From Phorcus lineatus (taxonomy: Eukaryota; Mollusca; Gastropoda; Trochida; Trochidae): a DNA stretch of 64,000 bases. The notes under the pieces were generated by a model. It worked only from the letters and a program-made list of their open reading frames with translations, had not been told where the DNA came from and did no database searches. Positions 39,791-53,508 of the stretch are shown one piece after another (the first letter of the stretch is position 1; every line of letters starts with the position of its first letter). The position numbers and the translations under genes are program-made. The DNA lies in the NCBI GenBank assembly GCA_921293015.1, contig OV121095.1, positions 39,467,484 through 39,531,483 on the forward strand, given 5' to 3'.

Positions 39791-42700
39791 AACAGCTTCG
39801 AGAATTAGTGGTTGGGGTGACATGTTTTTCATCGTGTAAAACACTCTCCAGTTGTGTCCCCAGTTCCCTGTGCTGATAAGGTTTAGAGAAACCGTAAGGC
39901 TAGACAAAAAGTATCAGAGTAAGATCCTACAGGACCGTTTGTATTTCGAGACGTTTGTCAATGGATAGAATGATGAAAATACTTATGACAATTTAAAGTC
40001 TGATACCCTGTGCCAGGAGAGCTGTGAAGATGTACAGTAATAGCCGGAAGGAATTGTACTTTTGAGGCAGCTCCTAACACTTCACGCGGCCATGTAGGTA
40101 GGTACTTCCTGTTTTCAGGATACCTTCAGTCGAATGACTACCCGGGAATACCCTGAATACCGTCTGCACACGAATTCCCTCAATATACTGACATGTAACC
40201 AGACAAGAACACATTTTGTTGAGTGAACCTTTCTAATCTCGACCTCTTTGAATTATGATCTGCATACATGTCTGATGAGAGAAAACATTTATCAATTGCT
40301 GACGGTAAAATGGAGACTGTTAACCATCAAATATAAACAATCAATAACCATGAATGCGTGTCCTTCCATATGAAATAACTGCAGATCGTGACAGTAAACC
40401 ATAAGACGGTTACCCCGACGCTGCACTCCATACAGACCTTCAACTACTCATTGATAAAAACCTGTGAAGGAAGAGACAGACATTAAACGCCTTCCTCTGT
40501 AATTACCATACTCTTTGTGAAGTCGCCCATTAAAAAGCAAATATTGAAATACAGGTGTCAAGCAAACTTTACGATTGTTGAAGCTATGTTGATAATGTGA
40601 CAACGACTGGGCTGCACCGAGAGCCGGAGACTTGGTCTCCCGTGCACTGGTGAGGCGCTCACCAAGCCGTCTCTACCCCAGCGGTCCTGTTCTCGCCCGG
40701 CTATAAATCTACTCGGGTAACTGAAGGTTTTTAACGCTTGTCTATGACTTTACCCATCCAACTGGGGGTCCCTGAAAGGGTACGGACTCTCTCCCTTCAT
40801 GATTCCTACAATAGAAGCTCCTTTATTCTTAAGCACGGACCGTGACGGTGTTGTTGAGAATCCTCCATGAAATACACGGTCCTCAGCCACCCATACTGTT
40901 CCCGTTTGCAGGTTAATTTTAGGAGACGACGATAAAAATTCTGAGGATGGAATCCCTCAGATACTTGTTGCTTTTATTGCCATACTTTTACACCTTCTCC
41001 CAACTACGGCTTTATACCAATGAAGTGTCATTATCCCTCGTAAAAGCGTCAGAAAGACTTCTCCCTCATCAGTACTCCCCCAGCGACTCTGGTCAGGGTA
41101 CCCAGCCCGTACAAGTACCCGTATCTGTCCTGTTTCTAGCTCTACCTTTGACACAGATTGTTACGGTACTTTTACAAGACACGTTACAAATTAGTAAATG
41201 ATGAAACCTTTCATGTGGTATGACCTAACATTGAGGTTGAGGTTCTAGTATCACAATGCAACCCATCATGTTGGCTATAATTGTCAAAGATAAGACTCGA
41301 TAAAGTTTGTTTCGTGAAATTTCTGTTGGATGAAATTCTTTACTTTGGTACTGAAATTATTTCACGGGTATGACGCATGTTTATGGACAGGTAGAGTATT
41401 AGTAAAGAAGGATATAAGTATCATTGGTACTGTTTCTAGCTGTATCCGAGGGATACGAAAGGGGACTTTCCATTGAATTCTACTGAAATGCATTGATAGA
41501 CTCTCCGTCTATAACTGTAAAAGTTCTGACGAGCAATAAAACAAAGGAATATTCGACATGTTTTCGGAATGTCATTAGTCACTAAAGTACTGTTTAGGGT
41601 AAGGTTTTACTCTCCTAAACTAGCTGAAATCTCGCTGAGATCTCGTGCCGCTATTACAACGTGCACTGCACGGCGGAAGTGAACCAAGTAATGCCATCAT
41701 ACATCTTCAACTGCGATATTCAGATTCTCCCCGGAATGTTTCACCAGCCTTTCATGACAAGCAAATGAATTCTTGTTCTAAAGACGTCTTTCAGATACGT
41801 CTGCATTCCTTGTGTTGCGTCTTCAATCAGTGACTAAGTGGTGCTGAATGGTAGAGCGCTTACACATGTTACATTATGGTCCCCTATCAGGGTTACTAAC
41901 TACATGCTCAATAACGGCTGAGACCTATCTAACATACTCGATAGAACTTCCTCCACCGAACAGAACCATTCGGTCGGTGACTGTGCTGGTGCTGGCGTTG
42001 ACAAATGCCTATATCGTACACAGATGGTCCTCTCATCCTCTGACAGGTGTGGCTGTAGCCCGTACCTAGCAGAAGTCGGTCCCATTCAAATCCTCGTCTG
42101 CCTCTCTAAGCTGTTCCATTCTGTTTTCTTACGCAACAGAACCACGTACAAACTATACTAATACAATTCTCTCGTTTCTCCCAGTCTGTCGAGCTTTCAG
42201 TGCTGCCCTTGCTATCGCCTGCTTCTGCTCTAGTTTTTCTGATATCTCACCCGAGAAAAAAATCAGTGAGAGATACAGTTGCATGTGTTTCTTGACACGA
42301 GAGCGTGTTTATTTGCATACCTTCTGCTCTGTTTGTGAAAGATTTCGGGAAGAAGTGCGGGAGAGAGGGAGCATGATTCGTCTGTGTAGACTGAAGTGGT
42401 GGGGCGGCAAAGCCAGGTCTGATCCGTCACACCTGGTTTACACCAGCTTGATCGTGCAGGACCTTCAGACGCTTACCTTGTCGGGTCGCGGGCTTTCTTT
42501 AACTCACATACCCGTGATCTGACTTCTCACTGGCGGGAGCAATCTTGATGGATGTCAGGATCCGCGGGTCAAGTTTTTCCTCCTGTTGATTGTAGAGAGA
42601 TTGACTGTAGGTGAACTCCGGCAACAGGTATTAAAGAAACATCACACTCTACCAAGGGACCGCTTCTTGGGTGAGATTCTCCAGGTGATCCCAGGTGGCG

Positions 42701-44844
42701 GGCCTCCCATCTAGTTTTTGCAGTTATAGCACCAAATATCCATAGATCGAAATCGTAATGTTCTCGTTACCAATCTCTGTACCCCAAATAAATGAACGAG
42801 TTAATGAGTGAAATTAAAAATGTATATCTATAACAAAGTCAGGCTACATACTACATGTAACAGCTTAACGTAGTGAGTAATGTTTGGTATAAGGTCAATG
42901 TTAAAATACAACTGCAATTAACTGTACCAACATTCGCTTCACTAGACGTAGAACAATACCGGTGCCCATTCCCATTCTTCGTCCCCGCCTTTGTCTGAGC
43001 GAAGCGTAGAATCAATTGCAAATAAAGACAATGAATTAAGAATTTGATTAGGAACTCAAACAATGAGACAAAAACATATCACGTTCATATTTACTGATAT
43101 GGACGATACCGAGGACCTTTTAGATTTGCTCATTTATAACACGTTGTTGTTGCATCAAGCATCAGATAATGTAGAGAGTATTCATTCGTACATATCGTAT
43201 TTATGCTGTTTTTACATCTACTGCATCAACAGACAAAACATGACCTTTGACCTTATTCTTTTCTATGCTTGGTGACAGTATATCCCTATGTGTGATACTT
43301 GACATCAAACATTGTTGGACGAGTCTTATAACGCCCGTAACGTCAGGAGGTATCCGGTGTGTACCTGTAAGATCCCCTGTCCAAATAGATCCGGGATAAA
43401 ACTTTGTACACTTAAATTACTGTCGAAGTGACGCGTTGCTCCAGCATAGTTTAACACGGACCCGCCACCTTCTCCTCTTCTCACTCACAGAGAGATAACA
43501 AGTCCGTGTTAAAACCGTCTTTTGACCCGAGCTCAACGAGAGTCTACCTCAAAGTGGGTGTATGGGACAACGTTTTAGGTCAAGATGCCTGTTTGACAGA
43601 ATGTCGGGTTACAGATTTTGAGGAATTTTTATCCCCGGGTTTGGATCCCTAGTGGGTTGAAATCGAAGGGGGGTTGTGAGCTTGGGAGGAATCGTGAAAC
43701 GCGAAGGGCATACACTTTATTTCTTCACATTCCGCTAGTTCATACCCTGAAATCGGAAACCTGCAACTTCAGATGGGCTCGGAATGTGGTAGTCGGGACA
43801 ATGCACGATCCGGTGCAAAGACAGCTCAATAGACATATTTTGTTGTTATAGAAAATCTTGCATATGCCTCGAAATTGTTTTTACATATTTGCTAATGACA
43901 TGAACAACAAATCAGTTCATTTCGTTTAGCCCAAACGCTTAATGATAATCGCTTGCTTAAGAACCTACAGGTGAACGCATATTTCCATTATGGTGATTGA
44001 TATGCAAATAGATAGTATTGATTAATGTTAATATGAAAATGGAGTTCAAATTGATGAATGTGGATGTTGAGTTGTACTTGATGAATGAATGGAAAGGGGG
44101 AACATGCTATTGTTTTCAGAAATATATGAGTCTTTTTAGGAAAACATTGTTAAAAACATTTCCCGAGGCACATGCTGAAGTCTTACTAGTACAGCGAATT
44201 GCAATTATTTAAGACAAATTATAAGTATCCACCGTGTTGATAATGTTGATGAAAGATACACTGCAGAATCTATTCCAGGAGTTCTGAACGTTGGTAATAA
44301 TGTATTTTCTTAGACCTACAACAATATCGAGATGATAAGAAAAGTTAAACATTACTAAGATAAAACACTTTACAGAAAGAGGTGTTTATACAGATGCTAA
44401 ACAAACGCTTGTTACATTGATCTCATCATTTTTTTAAACTTTGAAATTGTCATCACGTCTTAACTGAACAATTTACAGACCGTTCCTTTGGATCAAAATG
44501 TTAAGAGTTCATATCTACACTACATAAATAAGGAACATATATGACGTATGCCGGAGACACAATTCGCATTACCTAAAAGAGAAATGGGGCAACATTTTTT
44601 TAAAAACCATTCATATTTATGCAATTAAATATTAATCAATTTCCGACAATATTTTGACAGAATAGTAAATAATAGTTAACTTAATGATATGTATAACGTT
44701 ATTTACAAAACAAATGTTTTGAAATTAACATTGGTGTGAAATTTAGTTAATTTTAGTTTAAGCAATTCAGACCCGAGTGTTTCAGATTTATAATGAGAAT
44801 ATGATTATCATATTTAAGTATAAGATAGGAACTTGAGGCTTTTT

Positions 44845-45338
44845 TATTTCCTCAAAAAATCATAAGTTTTGGCAGGAAAATGCCTGGATGAGTCGAAAAA
44901 GATATTTGCACTAAGTGCGCAAGTAAAGTAACAAACGTTTGTTAATTAGCTGTATTGTAGAGACAGCAAAAAGTCACAGACACACACGTGCCAGACACCA
45001 ATAAGTCAGATATATTAAAAAGATGTATACAACACAATTCTTATTAATATGTCAGAGATACCACTGCAGTAGAAACTGATAAAAGTAGACGTATTTCCTC
45101 AAAAAATCATAAGTTTTGGCAGGAAAATGCCTGGATGAGTCGAAAAAGATATTTGCACTAAGTGCGCAAGTAAAGTAACAAACGTTTGTTAATTAGCTGT
45201 ATTGTAGAGACAGCAAAAAGTCACAGACACACACGTGCCAGACACCAATAAGTCAGATATATTAAAAAGATGTATACAACACAATTCTTATTAATATGTC
45301 AGAGATACCACTGCAGTAGAAACTGATAAAAGTAGACG
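44845..45338 (+). repeat. Perfect 247 bp tandem duplication
   Basis: Copy 1 (44845-45091) and copy 2 (45092-45338) start with tatttcctcaaaaaatcata and end with aaagtagacg. I compared them block by block over their whole length and found no difference. Inside each copy lie the short palindromic words tgcactaagtgc and aacaaacgtttgtt. The duplication is in intron 1 and does not affect any coding sequence seen. It is either a very recent duplication or an assembly artefact. Confidence 0.95.
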
Positions 45339-48300
45339 CCAGTAGACGGTAGACATCAATAAGTCAAAGGCATTAAAAGTCATACCCCTCGGTAAGTCAA
45401 GACAAAAAGAGACGTTATTATATTCAAGGTCTCCATAAGCACCATTTGACTAGTAATGACAGACCTCGTATAATTACTATTTTAACAATGCATACTTTAA
45501 TTTACTGAGAATATGTAATGACAAATTTCTAATATATTTTTGTTATCACACGTTGACAGCGATGATTTAAACGATACTTCCGGGGGTTGGGTTGGTGATA
45601 ATATTGATATATATTTCATTCTTGTTCAGTCATATGGTTTACAGTTGAGTTGTTTTTTTAACTTCTTTGCGTACATGGTTGACAGAATCTTCGGTTCTTT
45701 AGCTTTATTCCTTCATGTATTATTAGATTGAGTAATCCTTGTATAAATGTGATCAGGCTGCAGTTTAAATCTTTTCATATTAGTATCGATAGCTATTTCC
45801 TGGCTGAAGTAGAGTTTTGAATGTCCAGTAATAATTAGAGAAAGTAATTTCAATACATTGAGATAAATAACCACAATTTACTTTATTATTTCAGTTAAAT
45901 TTTTTATTCCAGGCAACTACAGTACACTAATCGTTACGTTACACTGTACATAGTGTAGCCAGAGTTGTAGTAGTTGGGAGGTCGGCTTGTTAAGATAGTT
46001 AGGCCGGTAATCTCGTATATGATTAGAGTAAGTGACTCACAATCCCCTTGGTTGATACAACCGGCTAGCTAATAGCGGTAATAGTTGGGTCTTAAACAGT
46101 TACTGTGATACGGGATGGAGTCTAGTGTATCTTGTAAAACTGCCGTGAGAGCAACAATACAGAAGTGGAAACATGAAGAGCGACACCTTTACCGCACTGC
46201 TTTCATTGGAAACACACATGTCCGCTGACTTCTTTCAACGTGTGAAGATTCCCGAAAAATGGTTTGACGTATCAACGAAAACGTTGTCAGCTTAGTTAGA
46301 AGCTCGTTCATCTGACACGACCTGAAGAAAACCCCACATACCCCATATACCAAGGTACTAAGTAATATGGGGTTTAGGAGAACCAAAGGAGTTTCTGGCA
46401 TAGGTGACACCAAAGGTTCACCCTTTGCAAACGTTACACTCAACTGTGTTTTTCAAAAGTACGTGAACATCGTTAATGAACCCGTCAAAGAAAATTGGAT
46501 GGAAAAAATATGTTCCTCCTTTTGAGGATGGTGTTTGTAAACAAAATATCTCTTTAATAAGTTTCATTTTAAAACCAAAACAAACTGTCATGTTAAATTC
46601 AAACATAGCTTTATCGACACACCAAAAAGTTATTTTAATGATTTAGAAAAAAAATGTTTCTTATGGTTTCTTAAACGTTGGAGTAGGTTCTTCAAACTTT
46701 ATCAAGCATAGGAAAATGGTAAATGTTTCACTTGTTGGACATCCAACTTGTTCAAGTCAGATTTATTGTGAGGTACAACATACCATTTTTTAACTTGACG
46801 CTTGGATCTAACAAGTTATCTAGATCAAGAAATTATGGAAATAAAGAAAGGAAATGTGGATATCAAGAAGGTAAAATAACTTGTACTGTATGACACTATA
46901 CATGTACGTACGAAAACGTCATAACAGGGTTCCAATGTGCACATTTAAAGATTTAAAGTAAATAGATCCCTTTCGAATAACTTTTATCACTCTTTGAAGC
47001 TGGCGGAAACATTTTAACAAAGCTGATTATAAAAGACATGAAGATTTAGTCCATGATAAGGTTGGTTCAGAGTAAAGAAAGGCCCCCTGGCTAACAATGC
47101 GCCTCGTATATAAACTACACCCGGAAGCTGGCTACAGTCCCGAGATAAGGCGAACATCTATTGACGCTCATTATAAACATTATCAGCTATTGTGTCCCGC
47201 TGTCTGTTGAAAAATACACAACGCGCCTTAATCAAATTGAAAATAGCATGCACGCGAAATACGAACTGCGGTAGTTTAACAAATATTTACAGCTTGTAAC
47301 TGAACGTGTCGTTATCCGTTTATTTTGGAAAACATGATGTTTTCAACATCTAAGAAAACTTCGTCATTTTTTCCATCGTTTTAAATCAAAGCATCACGAA
47401 ATACCGTCTCTTCACAAAACAGACGCTTCATGGTGTGAGTCTGTATTCGACTTTGAACCAATTACCATCCTTGTTATACTCTACTTCAACTTGATGACGG
47501 AGACATGTTTATTATCAAACTGATAAGTCTTCTCTGGTCATCATTCTCATCAACTTGCGACGTTGTCATGACAACTGGAATTTTATAATTTACAGACGTG
47601 TCAATACTTAAATCTGTGCTTATTTTCTTCTCGTTTAAAAGGGAGTTTGTTGTTGCAGTAGTCTCAACACGGGATGCTTTCCCTCTCCTTAACCCGTCTT
47701 TTATATCTCAATGCTGAGCTTTGAAGCTCCTGGATCATAAAAGCTCGCATATTTCCTTTCTGGTTATATTTTTGTTGGTCATAAATTAGTTGTTTATTAA
47801 GCATGGCTAATGTGATGTGTGAAGCCCGTGATGTAAGCTTTACGCCATCCTGCAGTCTACCGCCTACATGCAAAACAAGTATGCGCTCTTACCATACTCA
47901 ATAGAAGCTATCACACTGCACATGCCCGCTATTTCAATATGAAAATAACGACATGCTGCTGTTATCCAACAGCTATTCATAATCTAATATATTATGCCAA
48001 ACGATTATAAATCATTATCATGGTTATGACTACGACAGTAATGACATACTGCTGTTAACTCGTAGTTACTCTTTGTTTGATGTACTTTAACCAAAAAATA
48101 TACGTTTATTTCATTACTTATCTATGAGATAAACATGCATGAATATATACGATATATGGATTTTCATTTAATGAGAAGACACATAATGCTAAAACAATTG
48201 ATCATATGCCGTAATGTTTTGTTAGTACGGTAGACACTGATTTTCTCACTTTTAGACCTCTATCAATCGTAAATTAACCGTTTATTTAGATCAAGAAAAA

Positions 48301-49489
48301 TATCATAGTTATTTACCGTAAATGTTCCAACTTAAATGTTACTGGTCTCCAATTATAATTACTGAAAATAAGGAAATATCGAATATAGTTAGTGAGAAAG
48401 GATATGTACAAGTTGGTTTTGTTTGACCAAAGATGTTTTTGTAATCGAACTAAAATAAAAATGCTACGTGTCTCGTTACTAAATATTCGTAATTTCTTGT
48501 CTTCGATGCTCATTATCAACTCGCAATAGAGCAAAGAATTTTTTGTTATTGTATTACTTGAAAAAACAACAACACTTGTATCATACGTGTGTATCTGAAT
48601 TTTTCACTTTAATCTATGTGTCCTCCTAATCATAGGAAATACTTAAATAATATGTGTCTTTGAGAAATTACGCGTCATTTTTCATCAATCATTATGATCT
48701 TAATTTATCATATTCCGATATCGTCATGATAATTGAAGAAAACAGATAATACCAGAAAAATATGTTCCTGAATGCCGTCGAACATATCAGAAACGAAAGA
48801 TTTTTGTTGATCACTGCTCAATTTCGAATTGCACGTCTTCAAAGGTTTTGTATTGTAAACGTCTACCGTGTAGTGGCGATCTTCAGTGTAAAGTAGTTCA
48901 TACCAAGGCAAAGGATTATGTGTGTCTGGTAACCTCTAAGGGTGCGCGGTATTATCGGTATATCGGGATATTGCGATACAGAAACACGATACATACCGGT
49001 ACACTCTTCTGAAAATATCCAATATATCGGATCATATAAAATTAACAATTTCCGTGTAAAATTGCAGAAAAATATAACCAAAAAACATGATTATACTGAT
49101 AGTTGAAGTGTGAACTCGCAAAACGAAAATAGCACTAACATGTTAAAAGTCCGAAACCAGTCACTGAATAATCTTTCTTTAGAAAACGAGCCAGATGAGC
49201 ATTGATCACTGTTCTTATTGCTGTTATATAGTCAAGAGAGCATGGGAAAATTAAAATATGAAAAGTAACAATATATTGCAAATTTACATAATGCAATACG
49301 CCTCTCTGTATCCCAATATATTGCAATACGGAAATGAGTAGCGATACCCATCCTTAGTAACCTCGTCAACTTTGCCTGAGTTATTCATATCAACTGATGA
49401 AAATTTTAGTTAACTTAAGTTACTTCTTTTTAAATGTATAATGACAATGTCCATGTTTTTTTTATTTTTGTCAATGTTTTTTATTCCAG

Positions 49490-49722
49490 AGCACTGTATA
49501 AGATCAAACAAAAGACATGGGAGCACACGAAGAACTGTTCAAAACCTTCAGGACTTGTACCGAGGCAAATCAAAATATGCAAGGAAAACTTGGATTTAAT
49601 GCCAACAGTTGCACACGCAGCACGAGTGTCGGTGGACACGTGTCAGGGACAATTCTCGGACAGGCGATGGAACTGTTCCTCCATCGGTAACGTACCCTCC
49701 TTGTCCCGGGATCTGGTCAGGG
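49490..49722 (+). CDS. Wnt11: Wnt11-family gene, coding exon 2
   Basis: The acceptor is ttttttattccag (ending 49489). The first base A completes the Leu codon begun in exon 1, then 77 codons follow, and the last G (49722) precedes the donor gtgagt (49723). The peptide begins ALYKIKQKTWEHTKNCSKPS and continues through GLVPRQIKICKENLDLMP, TVAHAARVSVDTC, FSDRRWNCSSI and ends DLVRG. This matches the Wnt N-terminal domain: the RWNCSS(I/T) signature, the C-x(n)-GL(V/I) block and conserved cysteines. The features KWLAL at the junction, HAAR, CSSI and DLxRG point to Wnt11 rather than Wnt4, which reads GLIQRQVQ and RWNCSTL. Two NCS sequons (in TKNCSK and WNCSSI) are present. Exon 3, expected to start T-R-E-S/A-A-F, was not found downstream in the window. 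The exon is partial with respect to the whole gene. Confidence 0.93.
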
Positions 49723-50024
49723 GTGAGTTCAACACTAGCTTTCTCCAATCTAACTTTTAGTATTCATATTAATGAGTTGAAACGGTTTGAACATTCATTG
49801 TTACCCATACGGGCCAGGATACACAGTTCATTATATTTTTGTACTTCGCACATGTTATTTTTTCTACGTTGGTTGGTCGTTTACCCAGAGATCGTGGATC
49901 GTGGACCAATAGTCGCCTTGCAAGGTGATACCAAGCACGGTCTCCATAGCTGGCTAATTCAAACTTTGCTGCTAAACGCCAAAATTCACGGTCCGAGTGC
50001 AGGGCCTGTTAGGCGACGTACGCT

Positions 50025-51050
50025 AATGCTCATTTTACCTTTAGGTGCCTTATGTTACGCACGTTTATACTTATTGGACCTTCTGATGGCCCATGTAAAT
50101 TCCGTATTAAGACCTAAAAATACAAGATGGGAAATACGAACCAAAATAGAACCTCTTCGTGCCCCACGTGAACGCGTATTTATAATACTTGGTACGTGTG
50201 CGACCTCGCGCCAGTGGAAGCTGGCCGTTTTCTGGATATTTCCAAACTATTCAAATGGAATAAAATCGGTGAAATCGGTGAATAAACTATTCTATTCGGA
50301 AGTGTTGCATAAGACTTTGCAAATTTTTGTAAAACCCTCACTCTCCCTTGCGAAATAATTCCCAGTCATTTCGTGCAACTCATATCACGCTCTTCCTTAA
50401 GCTGTATATAAGACCCTGTTGTGCCCTAAATGAACATGTTTGCACTTATATGACATATTGGTGCAAATGTGAAGATCGTAATTGTATTAGACTAAAATCT
50501 ATGAAATATTTTAATAATTGACTGTTCCTTCATCTATATATTCTTTTCTTCGGGCTCAGTCAATCTAGACTTGCCTAATGTGGACCTAGACTGTATTAAA
50601 GGCTTTTATCTAAATACACAGTCATGAAGCAGGACTATAATTGTATATATGATGTCCAGTATAAAAACGTATTTACTTAAAAAACCTCGTTCGTGTAGTG
50701 CTAAATGTGAACACGAATTTACTGATAGGACCTCATGGTGCCCATGCAAAAAGTGTATTCACTAAAGGGACCCAAATGTACCAATATGAAGAACGTAGTT
50801 ACGTATAGGACCTATTGGTGTCCATGTGAACGTATTTGCCTATCAAACGCATTTGTACAACGTATGATGAACGTATTTACGGGACCTCATTGTGCCCATT
50901 TAAGGAACGTATTTGCTCATAAGACCCAATTGATTCCACGTGTAAAATGAAGGTCTTGTTTACTTGATGGGCCTCATGGTGCCCACTGGAAGAACGTATT
51001 TACTACAAGACCTCTTGGTGCTCCATGTTAAGCACGTATGTGTATTCTGA
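50025..51050 (+). repeat. Degenerate minisatellite, about 37-44 bp units
   Basis: Units of the type aacgtatttact.ataggacc + tc.tggtgcccatgtg recur with much divergence. The best units lie between 50660 and 51045 (about ten), with weaker ones near 50405-50480 and 50040-50200. The repeats explain much of the second half of the long + frame 49609-50358. Confidence 0.75.
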
Positions 51051-52313
51051 CAGGAAGAGACACAATGCATCGTTTCCACAGCGTGATGATGAACTGCACG
51101 CCAGGCTGTTTCATTATCTCCATCAAAACTCGATTCATCTCTGTCATACATGTCACTGCCACGTCACCTCAGGTGTAACCACGTGACGTAAACAACAGGC
51201 CACGTGATCATACATTCCTTAATGGCACTTGTTGGTATGACTCAGGGACAGACGGACAGACAGGCGGAAATGCGACGCCTATCTTTCAATGTTTCCTTTC
51301 AGCCTGGGGCACGGCGCGTATGTAGATGACAAAGATATTTGATTATGTCGTCAGTTTGCCCGCTTGTCATTAATATCATAATCGACATGTTTTCAATTAC
51401 AGATAAGAGGTCGAGAGGTCAATAGAGGTCGCTTTTTTGTCGTTGACAACATTGCCATTTGACATGTGCGATATGGGGTTGATTACTTAGTGTCGTCTTT
51501 AGAATACGTTTCTCACACACGCACCTGCTTCATCTCTTTTATTCCTTACAGTTCTTTGACATAATTATATCCTCCATTGCAAAGAAGTAAAGCAATGTAA
51601 GTTCTATTTCTGTATGTCAACAGTAAATATTGCTCGTCCTGTTTCTAAATAAGCGATCTTTTGGACAATTTGAGTGAAAACATTTTGTTAATAACTATCG
51701 AACTGGTGTACGATTTATTACTCAAAATAAATTGCATATGAAGATTCACACCTCAATGATATATCTTGGTTTATTCAGGAAAGTTCTTATTTAAGAGCTT
51801 GTTAACAATGTTTCAGACTTCTAGTAAAGATATACAGTTTGTCTTAAGCATGTAAATGAAGGATGTAGAATTCATCTCTCAACAAAACTTCATTGAAAAA
51901 CCCTTAGACTTGCAATGAAGGAAATATCACATGTTTAGCAGGGGGTCTTTTCATTATCGTTTGAACTGAGCCATCGAGATTTTCTGAACTCCTTAATACA
52001 TCTGAGCATATGTTACCTCTGTTCTATGATGCTGGACGACATTGTGGTAACGTTGACGGACAGGAAATGCTTTTTCAAAATATGGCTTTAAAACGCCAAG
52101 GTATAGTGAAACCTTGCTGTATTACGAGAGAAGGTCCTGTCAGGTGACAAGGCCAATGTAGCCCTTTGACACGACAACCTGGACGACTGAGATATTGGTC
52201 GATGTCTTGATAGCATTAAGTGTGTGATTCTGAACCATTGTCCACACTGTTTTCCCCTTAGCTATCTTAACATTGAGTGACCATCACCTGAACCGATGGG
52301 GGTGAGCTTTATG

Positions 52314-52329
52314 GTTGTCACGTGACAAC
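52314..52329. promoter_or_regulatory. 16 bp palindrome with CACGTG E-box core
   Basis: gttgtcacgtgacaac is a perfect palindrome centred on CACGTG. The central GTCACGTGAC is the preferred site of MITF/TFE/USF-type bHLH-zip factors (established knowledge). Further CACGTG sites lie at 51180-51205 and 55262-55287. Function is unproven. Confidence 0.4.
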
Positions 52330-53191
52330 ATTCAAACACGTATAGATTTCTCCATCTGTAGACGATCCCGTTGCATGAAATTCTAAGATGAGCTTGAGGC
52401 TCTAAGACAGTCTTATTAAAATGTTAAAACATGGCACTACATGTATTATACGTTTACCTGCAATTGTTTATATACAAAGACTGCATATACATGACTATTT
52501 CAGCTAGTGTATGATATAAAGGTCACGTCTTATTCCTAGAAGATCAGGTCAGAAGAGTCAAACTGACAGAGGGTTTGTGCGAACTAATGATGGTATTAGT
52601 GGACCATGCAGACCTAGGACTGACTGATGACTAGTTCTTGTCTTCTTGATAGAGGAGAAGATGATGAACTCCTGAGCATGCGCACTCGTCTCTTCCATCA
52701 TACTTATACCTTAACAAGTCTCTGCATTCTGGAACACTCGGTGAAGGGAGATGATCCATGGAATGATGGAGATAAGCAGGGCATGATTTACAATGAGTGA
52801 TTAACATTGTTCCTCCTGTTGTTTACCCCTGACACCTGGTAGTCGTAATGTACGTGTACACAGCTACACGTGTATGTGCGTGTTCTACAGTGTTGTGTCC
52901 GTGAGTCCGATTCATGTTGGCAAGCAATTTACATCACAAAGCAAATGACAAATGTTATTCAAAACAATATCTTCTCTATCGTTTCTTTCTACTTGGCAGT
53001 TACTAGTATGTCCAAAATCAGCTGCATTATTTCATTTCCCTGCCAGTCAGTTATTGCCAAATGGTATCACAATGCGAGAAGTTGCTCACGTGTGTTATCA
53101 TAGTGTCAAATGTCATACATATGAACTTGTAAAGAACAATTCCAAGTCTAAGAAAATGGTTCAGGATTATTTATATAATCATAAGAATTAG

Positions 53192-53508
53192 GGTATTTAT
53201 ATGGCGCCTTTTCCACGTCCAAAGGACATGCTCAAAGCGCTACCTACATTATTCCTTAGGGAAATGTAGTAAAAGCAAAGTAGCTACTTAGCGCTAAGCG
53301 CGACCGTATAGGTCCGTACATACCTATTTTCAGGTACCCATTTTAACAGCGGGTGGACTGAGTGCAATGTGGATGAAGAAACTTGCCTATAGAGCACAAC
53401 ACAGTTTCTTGGACCCAGGTCACAAATTATTGTTGTCTCCACCCGGATTCGAACCCGAGTCGTCGGCGTTAGAAGCCAGCACGCTAACCACTACACCACT
53501 GTGCTCAA
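53192..53508 (-). mobile_element. tRNA-derived SINE, minus strand, copy 1
   Basis: Read on the minus strand, the head begins gagcacagtggtgtagtggt and contains the A-box-like ggtgtagtggtta. An anticodon-loop-like cttctaa follows. The B-box ggttcgaatcc comes next, and the tRNA-like part ends near 53436. The body (53192-53435) contains gcgctacctacatta, gcgctaagcgc and ggtgtacc-like words, and the other end has ggcgccttttccacg and atgctcaaagcgc. The cttctaa loop and stem order suggest origin from a tRNA-Arg(TCT)-like gene. Acceptor pairing is poor, so it is not a functional tRNA. A second, more diverged copy is at 58715-58953. From memory, body words like gctcaaagcgct resemble the widespread metazoan SINE families. 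Confidence 0.8.

Larger units (their letters stand above)
18434..49489 (+). other. Wnt11 intron 1 (31 kb)
   Basis: The intron runs from donor gtaagt at 18434 to acceptor ttttttattccag ending at 49489, in phase 2 on both sides (TT|A, Leu). It holds no recognisable coding exon. It carries minisatellites at 24900-25470, 26700-27345 and 36300-36640. It also carries two-copy duplications at 30254-30485, 39020-39255 and 44845-45338, a SINE at 36141-36217 and hairpins. The stretches 18440-20790, 20840-24890, 25480-26690, 27350-30250, 30490-36130, 36650-38630, 39800-44840 and 45340-49430 show nothing that I recognise beyond chance frames up to 132 codons. First introns of this size in Wnt genes often hold enhancers, but that is inference. 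Confidence 0.8.

Noticed and set aside
40947..41201. 84-codon frame with a signal-peptide-like start
   Set aside because: A hydrophobic N-terminus alone is weak evidence. The rest matches no secreted family, and there is an overlapping frame on the other strand.
41840..41910. tRNA-Ala-like text ggtagagcgcttacacatg
   Set aside because: No acceptor stem or proper T-arm could be folded; at most a very old tRNA or SINE fragment.
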